This document shows positions 1-8,221 of a stretch of DNA of 11,224 bases, piece by piece. Within the stretch, counting starts at the first letter, position 1. Every line of letters begins with the position of its first letter. A program made the translations under genes and the position numbers. The notes under the pieces were generated by a model, which saw only the letters and a program-made list of their open reading frames with translations, was not told the DNA's origin and did no database searches. Origin of the DNA: Stephanodiscus triporus. Taxonomy: Eukaryota > Bacillariophyta > Thalassiosirophyceae > Thalassiosirales > Thalassiosiraceae. Location of the stretch: assembly GCA_036939755.1 (NCBI GenBank), contig JALLAZ010000922.1:1-11224 (forward strand), in the 5' to 3' direction.

Positions 1-436
1 GCTCCAGCTCTTGGTGTGGGATTGGTGTGGGCGTGGGGTAACAGTAACTGTTGACATTGATGAGTGAAGAATGTACGGAAAAAATGACAGTCCAAGAACA
101 TCACCATAACAAATTTCTTACCTTGCAAATTTCAGGGCTTGATGTAGATATTTACACTACTATTCCTACGTGGGAGAACTATCAACTCCTCAAGTGGAGC
201 CAATCATCAGGTTGAAGAAAAAAGACAAAGAATGACCTCCTTCAAGAGACAAGCTCCGCGGTGCATACTACTACTTGATCGGTTTATTATATCATGATAA
301 TCGAGTCTGAAAAATGCTATGGAGCTTATTTTGCATGCGTTTGCTTTGTTGGGGCAGTGTGCTTGATATAAAGGCCTGTTTATTCACGGTGGTACTTGAT
401 TGATAAACATTTAATGCTATTCGCCGACATGCTTAT
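1..436. other. Intergenic stretch, no supported gene
   Basis: I see no convincing coding region or RNA gene here. At the extreme left edge the minus strand reads a short Pro-Thr-rich peptide (PTPTPIP) without a start codon, and it could be the edge of a gene outside the window. The stretch lies downstream of the minus-strand membrane protein gene. The minus strand carries an AATAAA hexamer at 288-283, about 150 nt past that gene's stop, which could serve as a poly(A) signal, although such signals are not strictly conserved in algae. Confidence 0.5.
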
Positions 437-2479
437 TTATACATCTTCATCGCCCAACACAAATACAGTAGAGCTCTCTGCCCCAAACTCGCCATTCGAA
501 TTCATGATCGTTTTACCATCCTTCGACAACAAGAAGAATCCCTTCCCATTATCGCAACACACACCATCACCACCATCATCGAGCATGTTGAATGTGTAAC
601 TGCCATTAGGCAAGCAGGCTCGCTGTGTGTACACTGCCAAGGGCAGGGAGTACGGCCCCCCGGCCAAGACCTCATCTCCCGTGTCATTGTCGATGACGTT
701 CCATGTGGTTTCGCCGGGATTGCCATCCGTGTGCACGGCCAGGAAGAAATCGTCCGTGCACGCCGTGTCCTCGTGGTCGTCGTTGGCGTTCGCGTTCTCG
801 GCATAGAAGGGGAGATCGAAGGTCATCCTCTCGTCATGGAAAAAGAAGGAACTGATGCCTAGGGTGATGCCGTCGGCGGTGATGTAGTACCCTCCCTCTC
901 CGTCCCTTCCCAGACCGTTTCCGGAAGAATCGGATATGTCGAACGTATACGATCCCGGTTCGACGCAGCTCTTGTACACGTACGAATCGCCCGATTTTTC
1001 GGGGATCGATTCCGACGAATCGATCGTGACGGCCTTGCCGTCCTCGCCAATGCGGTTGAGCGACCAGGCATTGACATCGTCGGTCTGGTTGGAGGCGCTC
1101 ACGACAATTTCTAGATTGACGCACTGAGCGTGAGGAGGAGAGGGTTTCGTCAAATTTTCTCCGGGGAGGTGCACCAACAGCGCGACCGCCAAGACGACGG
1201 CGCCGATTGCGACGACCAGCGATATCGCAAGCGTAGTCAATTTGCAGCGTCGCGTGTACTTCCGCTTGTTGGACGAGTGATGCCCGCCCTCCTCGTCGTT
1301 ATCCCCGTCTTCGCTGTCCTTCTCGCCGAGGGCGAACCCAAGCGGGAATCCACTGACCGATCCTACGCCGTCGTTCCGATCATCCTCGCCGCGAAACGAC
1401 TTTGCCCTCCCCAGCGGCGCTGCGAATGCCCGCGGGGTGAACGACCACCAATTCCTCGGCCTGCCGAGCTGGAGCGAGCTGGGGGTGTTGTCGAACGACG
1501 ACGAGCCGCCGAACGCGCACCATCCGCCGCCGTCGGCGGCGGCGACGTTAACATGACGATCCTTGGGGGGTATCGGCCTTGGTTGCTCCTTCCACTGCCT
1601 TAACCCTACGGGATCGTTATCGTACAAGAATTCCTCTACGAAGAGTCCGCCGCCGTCGTTCCTGCCGAAGTCGTGGTCCTCGGTCACGACCGAGGTCTGG
1701 AAGTTGGACGCCCAGCCGGACGAGGCGGAAGAGGACCCCGAGGAAGTGCTGAAGGTGGAGAGTATGTCGTGATGGCCGGAGGGGAGCTTGCCGCCCTTGA
1801 TGGGCGAGCCAAAGGGCGAGGTGTTCTTCGCGGTGGGCGGGGGGGATCGCTGTGTCCGCTGTTGGCTGAGCCTGCTCGATTCCTGGAGCAGTCTCGCGTC
1901 CGTCATCATTTCGTCGCGCGCATTGATATCATCGCCATCGTCAATAGCATCAGGGACATCAACAACATCATCCCGATGGGCGTCGTTTGTAGTGCCTCCG
2001 CCGCTCGCCCCGCTGACCAGGCTCCTGTCGTCGTCCAAACTCCGCACCTTCGACTCGGAGTAGATGTACCCGTCCCTCAGCCTCTTGTACCTCGTCGTCT
2101 CGACGATCTGCTGCGAGCCGTCGGGGAGCGACATCGCCTCGAAGGTTTTGCCGATGATTACCGCGAAGGAGGCGTCGGTGTCGGCAGAGCCCTCGTGGGG
2201 GATGTCCACGTCGTCCTCGTCGTCGTCCTCGTCCACGTCGGGGATGACGTCCATCGCGGCGGGGGGGGCAGGTGCGACGGTGGGAGACGCCTGCCTCGCG
2301 GAGGAGGGAGTCACGAGGGACAATTGCATCCTATGGGTGGAGGGAGTCGTCGGTTCCCTCCCCGTCACCTCTCTCTTTGGGGGAGAGGCCGTGAATCGCC
2401 TCGCGGTGGAGGGGGTCGTCGCCTCCCTCCCCGTGAACTCCCTCTTAGGGGAGAGGCCCGTGAAGAAGCCTTTCGGCAT
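437..2479 (-). CDS. Single-pass (type II) membrane protein with two lumenal GSYTF/GDG modules
   Basis: This uninterrupted ORF of 680 residues starts at an ATG (2479). Residues 1-410 are low complexity: a 23-residue tandem repeat with TP/SP sites (about 11-56), an acidic run (80-92) and Ser-, Gly- and Pro-rich stretches. A basic patch (405-413) precedes one hydrophobic segment (about 414-437), which predicts a cytosolic N-terminus and a lumenal or extracellular C-terminus. The C-terminal part holds two related modules, about 453-557 and 574-676. Each has a Cys near its start, then Cys-x4-GSYTF and an Asp/Gly-rich loop. Module 2 has GGDGVCC (636-642), whereas module 1 has GNGLGRDG and lacks the Cys pair. 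Sequons lie at N442, N464, N598 and N625. The GSYTF...GDG.CC signature recurs in stramenopile proteins and in some secreted bacterial proteins, usually without a known function. A cell-surface or secretory-route role is inferred. I recognise no catalytic motif, and I see no need for an intron. Confidence 0.8.
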   Translation of the reverse strand: MPKGFFTGLSPKREFTGREATTPSTARRFTASPPKREVTGREPTTPSTHRMQLSLVTPSSARQASPTVAPAPPAAMDVIPDVDEDDDEDDVDIPHEGSADTDASFAVIIGKTFEAMSLPDGSQQIVETTRYKRLRDGYIYSESKVRSLDDDRSLVSGASGGGTTNDAHRDDVVDVPDAIDDGDDINARDEMMTDARLLQESSRLSQQRTQRSPPPTAKNTSPFGSPIKGGKLPSGHHDILSTFSTSSGSSSASSGWASNFQTSVVTEDHDFGRNDGGGLFVEEFLYDNDPVGLRQWKEQPRPIPPKDRHVNVAAADGGGWCAFGGSSSFDNTPSSLQLGRPRNWWSFTPRAFAAPLGRAKSFRGEDDRNDGVGSVSGFPLGFALGEKDSEDGDNDEEGGHHSSNKRKYTRRCKLTTLAISLVVAIGAVVLAVALLVHLPGENLTKPSPPHAQCVNLEIVVSASNQTDDVNAWSLNRIGEDGKAVTIDSSESIPEKSGDSYVYKSCVEPGSYTFDISDSSGNGLGRDGEGGYYITADGITLGISSFFFHDERMTFDLPFYAENANANDDHEDTACTDDFFLAVHTDGNPGETTWNVIDNDTGDEVLAGGPYSLPLAVYTQRACLPNGSYTFNMLDDGGDGVCCDNGKGFFLLSKDGKTIMNSNGEFGAESSTVFVLGDEDV
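2336..2470 (-). repeat. 69-bp tandem repeat at the 5' end of the membrane protein gene
   Basis: On the plus strand GGTGGAGGGAGTCGTCG (from 2336) recurs as GGTGGAGGGGGTCGTCG (from 2405), and similarity continues through the rest of both units. In protein this gives a 23-residue period: REFTGREATTPST (residues 13-25) and REVTGREPTTPST (36-48). The units contain TP and SP dipeptides that proline-directed kinases could use, which is inference only. Confidence 0.75.
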
Positions 2480-2560
2480 GATGTTACTCCTTTTATTCTA
2501 AGGTTTGTGCCGACGTCTGTTCAACGAACTCGATAGCCTTGAACCATATTCTCATGGGGG

Positions 2561-2752
2561 ATGGAAGAGAGCTCGAAATCCGAATCGATCGAGATCAAGG
2601 CAAGAGATGTCACTTTTTTTTTCTCAGGATCGTTGTTCATCGCCATTTTTTTCTGGGCATTCCTCCTCGGCGGCAAAGTCAGAGAGAGATCTGAGTCTAT
2701 CCACGAAACGAATGGTGGAATCAGTACTGTTTTACCGGAAATTCTACAAGGT
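2561..2752 (+). CDS. Possible upstream exon with a membrane segment (tentative)
   Basis: A true ATG at 2561 opens a reading frame encoding a charged N-terminus, a hydrophobic stretch (about residues 18-39, containing SGSLFIAIFFWAFLLGG) and a basic KVRER patch. It runs to GTAAGT at 2753, a perfect donor hexamer, after exactly 64 codons (phase 0). The sequence before the downstream ATG (3028) offers acceptors CACAG (ending 3021) and CAG (ending 3024). Either would continue in frame into the 846-residue ORF after an intron of 269 or 272 nt. If this is real, the downstream protein is membrane-anchored. Without splicing the frame closes at 2780-2782 (73 residues). Against it, the ATG lies only 81 bp from the divergent gene's start, the pyrimidine tract is weak, and 3028 has a good start context of its own. 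Confidence 0.3.
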
Positions 2753-2763
2753 GTAAGTTGCAC

Positions 2764-2811
2764 GATACTCTATCGTATGTAGAGTATCTAGAGTATTAGA
2801 GTGTATGATAC
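2764..2811. repeat. Inverted repeat plus direct TAGAGTAT repeats
   Basis: GATACTCTA (2764-2772) and TAGAGTATC (2780-2788) are perfect 9-bp inverted arms around a 7-nt spacer. The right arm is followed by a second TAGAGTAT (2789-2796) and a degenerate TAGAGTGTAT with GATAC (2797-2811). It lies in the divergent spacer and could be a dimeric factor site or a hairpin. If the tentative exon 2561-2752 is real, it lies within the intron. Confidence 0.6.
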
Positions 2812-3027
2812 TTTACTTTTTAGAGAGATGGATTCCTTTCCGACCGAGCGACAACCCCCCCTCTCTTAATCTTCACACTTGCTCCGGTATCGCGTACCAA
2901 CCACGTGCCCCACAACCCCGCCGCGAAATCACATCATCAATCACCCTCCTCTTTTGTCACCTGAAGACTGCGAAAGACGTTCAAATAAAAATTCATCGGT
3001 GCAAATTTATCCTGTGCACAGCAGAAA

Positions 3028-5568
3028 ATGGAATGTTGGTCTAATCCATTCGCCCCTTCTAAATTGAAATTCCCTGACGTGGAGGATGCGGGAGAGGGAC
3101 CGATCGGAGGCGATTGCTGCTCGCCGAAGAAGGAAAAGCACTTCGACATCGACCGGGTAACATCCGTCGCTTCGGACGCGTATTATGACGATTCGTCCTC
3201 GTATGACAGTGACAGTGACCCCTATCAAAGAATCTTGGCCACGTCATCGTTGTTCACGGCGAGTGACAACAGGAGGTCTCAGACTTGGGTGCCAATCGTG
3301 ACGGTGGAGTCGAACTTTACCGAAAAGGTGGAAGTGGAGCTTTCGCCCAAAGGCGACTATGGAGAGGACCCGGATGAGCTGCCCCGACAGACTCTTGACT
3401 CCGTTATGACCAGCCCGTCATCATTGTTCTCTGTCGATCAATTCATTGAGGAGATCGAGGAAAACAGTATGGATGCATCTGTCATTGCAAAAGATGTTGA
3501 AAAAAGTATCGAGGTCAAAGACAGCAGGGATGCACCTAGGGTTGCAACTTCGATAGGGGGAAAGGTTACTCCAGCAACGAAGGCGGCAAAGGCACGACGA
3601 TTGGCACTGATAACAGGCAGTGCGCATTTCATGAAGAGCTGGGGCCAGGTTGAGCAACGTGCGAAGATCGAAGATCAACAGGTTGCATCTAGCGCTGTGG
3701 TCGATGAAAACAGCAATAAGGAGCAACAGAAACACGACCCTGAAGCAGTAATCTGCGTGGAATGGTCACACCCGGGCAGACACCCAGCCGACCAGGGACA
3801 TTTAGACAAAAACAGCGAGGAGGTTGAAGCCAACAAGAACGTACAAAGCGGTCTAACTTGTAGAGTTAAAAACATCATTAAGGGAATGGGCAAGGTTGAA
3901 ATGCACAAGAAGGTCAAAGACATCAAGGATTCAAGTAGCTCTGGGGGCAGTGATGAAAATTCTGCAAGCAACAATAAAGAAAATGAAACAAAGGCGTTGC
4001 CGGCTACGAGAAGGGTAAAGACAAACAATTTTGTGGGGACCCATACATGCGCAAATAAATTCAACGGCAAGGAGAACGTCAAACAGAGAGGGAAGGTCAA
4101 AGACAAGGTTGCACACAACGCTGCGATCAATGGGAAGAGATACGCCATATGTCAGGACAAAAACGATGAAAAGGTAAAACGCACTTTCCATCAGGAGGCT
4201 GATGCGGCAATGGCGGCGGCGGCGGCTTCAACGGTGAGCAATATAGTAATCAGTGGGGGCAGCTACACTGGGCCAGAGATCGTCAAATTTGGGAGCAGTC
4301 AGTACATCCCTAATAGGCCAACATTAGACTTAAGCGATGAGGAGGTTCAGGAGGCCGAGGTGAAGGCGGAGGAGGCAATGGTGGCGGGTTTAGTCGCGGG
4401 CAACAACGAAGTTATCAGCAGGAGCAGCGACGCAACGATTTATATCAAGAAATCTGGAAACAGCCACAAAACTTCTAGGAGTAAGTCGTCATTCCACAAG
4501 GAGGCAGAAGCAGCAGTGGCGGCAGCTGCGGCGGCAAAGGCGGCAAAAGACAGAACTGCCCTGATCGTTGTCGCTGGCTCCCCAGAAACTTGCAATAATG
4601 GAGAAGGCACTAACTCTGATGTGGTAACTGGCATATCGGTGGAAGAAAATGGTGCCAAACTCAATGATTGGACTTCAAAAAGCCGATCGATGGAGGAGGA
4701 CGGCGCCAACCTCGATGCTTTGGTAACAGGCAGTATCGATGAAGATGATGGTTTCATTGGGACCGCAACTCTTTCAGCATGTGTCGACGCGGCTGGTAGA
4801 GTGACAAATGACACTGAAACGGAGGTGGCTATGGAGGCGGCGGCTGTAAAGGGCAACAACGAAGTTATCAGCAGGAGCAGCGACGCAACAATTCTTGTCC
4901 CAAAATGTGAAAGCAGCCACAAAACTTCCAGGAGGGAGACGTCATCCCATAAGGAGGCAGAAGCAGCAGTGGCGGCAGCCGCGGCGGCAAAGGCGGCAAA
5001 AGACAGCAGAACTGTCCTGATCGTCGTCCCTGGCTCCCTAGAAACTTGCAATGATGTAGAAGGCACTAACTCTGATGTGGTAAATGGCATATCGGTGGAA
5101 CAAAATGGTGCCAAACTCAATGATTTGACTTCAAATAGCCGATCGATGGAGGAGGATGGCGGCGACCTCAATGCTTTGGTCACAAACAGTATCAATGAGG
5201 ATGATGGTTTCACTGGGACCGCAACTCTTCCAGCATGTGTCGACGCGGCTGGTAGAGTGACAAATGAACAGGCAATGGCATCTGAGGCTGAAGTGGATGA
5301 GGAGATTCACTTAGATGCATGTCCTTCGACTGAATCGATCGTTTATGCTCCCTCTCCTGCTGCCGCAGCTGCCAACGCCCCTCTACCTCGTCGTCCGCTG
5401 AAAATTGACCATGTTCAATTGCTCATGCCATATTTGGTCAATTATGGCAGACCGACGTATGGTGGTGCGGCGGGCCGGAACATCCCACAGTATTACTTCT
5501 CAAGTCCTCCCCAAGCGGGCACATTTTACTCCACCCATCCCCACGCTACGATGCAGTTCTACCAATAG
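3028..5568 (+). CDS. Low-complexity protein with internal duplications, unknown function
   Basis: This open frame of 846 residues starts at an ATG in good context (AAAATGG). I recognise no family. In order it has a Cys/acidic/Ser-rich N-terminus (DSDSDPYQR near residue 65), a charged middle, a duplicated C-terminal half and an ordered-looking tail rich in Tyr, Pro and Gly (about 790-846). Three degenerate charged motifs occur at about G206 (GQVEQRAKIED), G288 (GKVEMHKKVKD) and N350 (NVKQRGKVKD). Three Ala-rich segments, probably helical, begin at about F387, F489 and S640; two of them share KEAEAAVAAAAAAKAAKD. Residues about 458-595 and 609-747 are near-identical copies. I see no signal peptide or membrane span in this exon, although an upstream exon may add one. 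The duplicated copies stay in frame, which supports real coding. Disorder over much of the length is inferred from composition. Confidence 0.75.
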   Translation: MECWSNPFAPSKLKFPDVEDAGEGPIGGDCCSPKKEKHFDIDRVTSVASDAYYDDSSSYDSDSDPYQRILATSSLFTASDNRRSQTWVPIVTVESNFTEKVEVELSPKGDYGEDPDELPRQTLDSVMTSPSSLFSVDQFIEEIEENSMDASVIAKDVEKSIEVKDSRDAPRVATSIGGKVTPATKAAKARRLALITGSAHFMKSWGQVEQRAKIEDQQVASSAVVDENSNKEQQKHDPEAVICVEWSHPGRHPADQGHLDKNSEEVEANKNVQSGLTCRVKNIIKGMGKVEMHKKVKDIKDSSSSGGSDENSASNNKENETKALPATRRVKTNNFVGTHTCANKFNGKENVKQRGKVKDKVAHNAAINGKRYAICQDKNDEKVKRTFHQEADAAMAAAAASTVSNIVISGGSYTGPEIVKFGSSQYIPNRPTLDLSDEEVQEAEVKAEEAMVAGLVAGNNEVISRSSDATIYIKKSGNSHKTSRSKSSFHKEAEAAVAAAAAAKAAKDRTALIVVAGSPETCNNGEGTNSDVVTGISVEENGAKLNDWTSKSRSMEEDGANLDALVTGSIDEDDGFIGTATLSACVDAAGRVTNDTETEVAMEAAAVKGNNEVISRSSDATILVPKCESSHKTSRRETSSHKEAEAAVAAAAAAKAAKDSRTVLIVVPGSLETCNDVEGTNSDVVNGISVEQNGAKLNDLTSNSRSMEEDGGDLNALVTNSINEDDGFTGTATLPACVDAAGRVTNEQAMASEAEVDEEIHLDACPSTESIVYAPSPAAAAANAPLPRRPLKIDHVQLLMPYLVNYGRPTYGGAAGRNIPQYYFSSPPQAGTFYSTHPHATMQFYQ
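4398..5267 (+). repeat. Tandem duplication of about 453 bp inside the 846-residue protein gene
   Basis: Copy A (4398-4811) and copy B (4851-5267) begin with the same 39 bases and stay highly similar to their ends. The offset is 453 bp at the start and 456 bp at the end, because copy B has one extra Ser codon (KDSRT against KDRT). The sequence between them (4812-4850) also loosely resembles the stretch before copy A, so the duplicated unit was probably the full 151 codons. Confidence 0.9.
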
Positions 5569-6238
5569 GGCAGGCGCATCATGCGTAGTTCCATTGCATC
5601 CTATGCGGTGATGAGATACTCTTTAACAGAAATGCAAAGGGCAGAAATTTGGTAAGGACAAGGTCTGCAAAATTCAACCGATGCAGGGCATTCAATGAAA
5701 AAGGCGAGCGCTGCCCAAACGAGCGGATGCCAAAGGGGGGATCGGACATGATGAAATAGCATACATGTGGCAGAACAAAGTGTCTCAAGGCGAGTGAAGG
5801 TTTCGTCCGTCACGACAAACTATAGCAATATAGTGAGGCTGAGGGAAATACCTATTGGAGGCAGCGGCGGCGGCGGTGGATATCAGGCGCGTACTGGAAA
5901 GACATATGATACTAAGAGAAACTTTGTGGCAAAAAAAAAGTTCTCTGCTTCGTTGTTTATTTAAACTCTTAACATCGCCCATTGTATGAGAACATTTCGA
6001 TTTTCTCTGCTACAAGAGATTCCACAGGTCGTCACTTCTCGTGTAGGTTATGCATACTTGAAATAATTGTCGATCTGCTTCTAATTCACCCAGTGCAAAG
6101 ACCCCACACAAATGCCGGGGTCGCTATCCTAACACGTTGCAATGACCTGGGTATTTCGCTGCGTCAGGTGAGATATGTATGTAAAAAATGAACTGAAAAT
6201 GCGAGAGAGTAGCATCATCGTCCTGGACCCATATTCCC
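5569..6238. other. Convergent intergenic region, no supported gene
   Basis: This 670-bp stretch lies between the 3' ends of two converging genes. The short open frames here lack an ATG or recognisable content. I noted only small inverted repeats: CGCAT/ATGCG soon after the upstream stop, and GACCCC (6100-6105) with GGGGTC (6117-6122) around 11 nt. I saw no AATAAA on the plus strand and no tRNA-like fold. Confidence 0.5.
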
Positions 6239-7839
6239 CTACCGCACCGGGCCTCCTTCCCCACCCATTCCTGTTACCTCCACCATCTGACAGAGCCTCG
6301 CCGCCAACCCCAAAAGCTGAAGCAAAGTCCCGACGCCGTCGGCGATGCGCATGTGCGTGAACCCGATCTCCCTCAGATACTCAAGCTTCAGGGCCTCCGG
6401 CATATCGTAGCTCTTCGCCACCTTGAATAGCGTGCCGATGATGTCGCTGCAGCTGTACCCCGTCCTCCACAGGCTGTCCACCTCCCTCACGGCCCTGGGG
6501 GTGTCCCCCGCGATGCATCCCTCGAGGATCTTCCGAACGGTCGTGGGATGGGGCTGATCGCATACCCTGAACACGTTCGTCTGGTTGACAACGTCGAAGC
6601 CGCTCACGGTGGCCTGGAGGTTGTTCAACGCGTTCCTCATGTCCCCCTCGGCCGTGAATATGATCGCCTCGAGGCCGTCGTTCGCGTATGTCACCCCCTC
6701 GCACTCGCAAACGTGACGGAGCCTGTTCAGTATCTGCTCGTCGGGGAGGCGACTGTACCGGAGTATGGCGGCGCGGGATTGGATCGGCTCTATGATCTTC
6801 GTGGAGACGTTGCAAGCCAGCGCGAAACGGGTTGTGTTGGAGTATATCTCCATGGTGCGGCGCAGGGCCTGCTGGGCGGCGCTCGTCATGGAGTCGGCCT
6901 CGTCGAGGATGATGATCTTGTGCCTTGGGGGTCGTGCGTCGTGCGAGGGAAACGAGGAGTCGACGGTACGCGCGTGAATGACGTTCGCCGTGGGCGGATG
7001 CGATTATTTTCCCCCATGGCTTTTTAGTGTTCATACAATTCGAGTGGCGTCGAACTCACCTTCCAATGGGAAGATTGACCTTGTTCATCGCGAAGCCCTT
7101 GATTTTATTCCTCACGACCTGACATCACGATCAAAACACAAACGAAGGGGGGCGAGAGAGGGTTATGGTCGACAAGTGACACGCACGACGAGACCGCTTC
7201 GCAAAAAAGGAGACGGCCTCCCGTAAAATAAACACGGACAACGACGAACTCACGTCGATGCCCCTTGAATCCGACGCGTTCAATTCCAACACCCCGTTGG
7301 AGTAGGCCGAGCCGAGGAGCTGCCTGGCGAGGGCGTGGACGCTCGTCGTCTGGGGGCGACGGAAGTGGTGGAGGTGATGAGGGGGGGGGGGGTGATGTAA
7401 AAAGGGTGAGAGAACGACGCACGGCGGAGGGTACGGAACACGACGAGGCATAAAATATAATGCACCGCGGACCAATGACGGCCGTCGTCCGGTCACCGGC
7501 GGACCCCGTCGACGAAGAGCCGGAGGATCGGCGCGGCGCGGGACGACGACGGAGACGTAAAGAAACGAAACTAAACCAACGCAAACTCGCCTTTCCCGTC
7601 CCGGGAGGACCGCAGAGTATCAGGTTGGGCATGTTCCCGTCCTCGGCGATCGCGCGCAGACGCACGACGACGTCGTCGTTCCCGACGACGTCGTCGAGGA
7701 CGCGAGGACGGTACTTCTCGACCCAAGGCACGTCGTATCCACCCTTGGTCGCGCCCTTCTTTTCGGCGTCGGCGGTCGCGGCCTTGCGTTTGGTCCCGAC
7801 GGAGGAGGAGGAGGAGGAGGAGGCGGCGGTCGTCGCCAT
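6239..7839 (-). CDS. RFC2: Replication factor C small subunit (human RFC2 / yeast Rfc4 type), four exons
   Basis: A subunit of the pentameric AAA+ clamp loader, which opens the PCNA ring and loads it onto primer-template DNA in the nucleus. Proposed exons are 7839-7591, 7349-7254, 7118-7060 and 6923-6239, giving 1089 nt and 362 residues (human RFC2 has 354). The introns are 241 nt (GC-AG, phase 0), 135 nt (GT-AG, phase 0) and 136 nt (GT-AG, phase 2). Visible motifs are WVEKYRP (39-45), Walker A GPPGTGKT (77-84), the RFC box [11 protein letters not shown], Walker B IIILDEAD (138-145) and the arginine-finger region IQSRAA (182-187), where the usual SRC motif reads SRA. The C-terminal part matches RFC2 closely ([15 protein letters not shown], [22 protein letters not shown]). 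The N-terminus adds a poly-Ser run from a GGA/TCC microsatellite (7801-7821) and a KRK patch. The ATG at 7839 is in good context; the frame upstream has no ATG. Confidence 0.95.
7350..7590 (-). other. GC-AG spliceosomal intron (intron 1 of the RFC gene)
   Basis: The exon ends in GGGACGGGAAAG, coding GTGK of Walker A, and the intron begins GCGAGTTTG. It ends in CGCCCCCAG before ACGACGAGC, which supplies the Thr-Thr-Ser that must follow the Walker A lysine. No GT donor nearby keeps both the P-loop and the frame. Apart from position 2 the donor fits the consensus well. A C12 run on the minus strand (7392-7381) adds to the pyrimidine tract. Confidence 0.88.
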
Positions 7840-8221
7840 TGTTTCGGTCTGTGTTTGTGTCGTTTGCTTTGTGGGGTACAAACTCCTCTACGTACTTGTA
7901 GAAGAGAAGTGCTCTGGCTTTGCTTTTCGCTTTGGGCTAAAACGGCGCGACCTTTCCCGCTGTCAAGAAAACAGCTGTTGTTGGTGGGACAAGCGAGAAG
8001 CCCTCCCTCGCTCCATCCCGCCGCTCACTCCCGAACCTGAACACCTCTAAATCTGGTGTGACCTTCTTCCTGACGCTCCTCCTCTCTTAAAGGAAGCCCC
8101 CCACGCTTGCTCGCTCGCTCCCCCTCAACCATAATGTGGCGCAGTGGCGGCACCGACACATCTATAGAGCTTATACTGCTCTATCAGCTGAATTAGGACG
8201 GCTCCGAATAAACGACGCAAA
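7840..8221. promoter_or_regulatory. Divergent spacer between the RFC gene and the glycosyltransferase-like pseudogene
   Basis: This 382-bp spacer should hold the RFC promoter and the ancestral promoter of the plus-strand gene. It is CT-rich around 8060-8125. It has a 7-bp perfect inverted repeat, ATAGAGC (8164-8170) and GCTCTAT (8178-8184), around 7 nt. I could not assign a TATA box. Confidence 0.45.

Larger units (their letters stand above)
2480..3027. promoter_or_regulatory. Divergent spacer between the membrane protein and the 846-residue protein genes
   Basis: This 548-bp region separates two genes transcribed away from each other, so it should hold both promoters. It contains a possible coding exon (2561-2752), a T-rich run ending in CTCAG at 2627 that looks like a 3' splice site, and the inverted/direct repeat cluster at 2764-2811. 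I could not place a TATA box or an initiator with confidence. Confidence 0.5.

Noticed and set aside
1..100. Minus-strand peptide with PTPTPIP at the left edge, possibly related to the PTPVPS stretch near 9500
   Set aside because: It has no start codon or splice evidence, and it is too short and too low in complexity to claim homology.
1673..2536. Plus-strand open frame of 287 codons opposite the membrane protein gene
   Set aside because: It is Arg/Gly-rich with no domain. The opposite strand carries a coherent protein with a membrane span and repeated modules, so this is a shadow of GC-rich codons.
4440..5213. Minus-strand open frame of 257 codons opposite the duplicated region
   Set aside because: It consists of Ala/Ser/Leu runs that mirror the plus-strand Ala-rich repeats. 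It is long only because the duplicated sequence lacks stops in this frame too.
5767..5964. Small plus-strand frame with a Gly run in the convergent spacer
   Set aside because: It has no ATG start (it opens on GTG), no recognisable domain, and lies in a 3' region.
7381..7392. Run of 12 G residues as a possible assembly fault or G-quadruplex
   Set aside because: It lies within RFC intron 1 as a C-run upstream of the acceptor, where pyrimidines are expected. A single run cannot form a standard quadruplex.
7840..7881. A start for RFC upstream of 7839
   Set aside because: The first codon of that longer frame is TTG, not ATG. The ATG at 7839 has a good context and gives a normal length.
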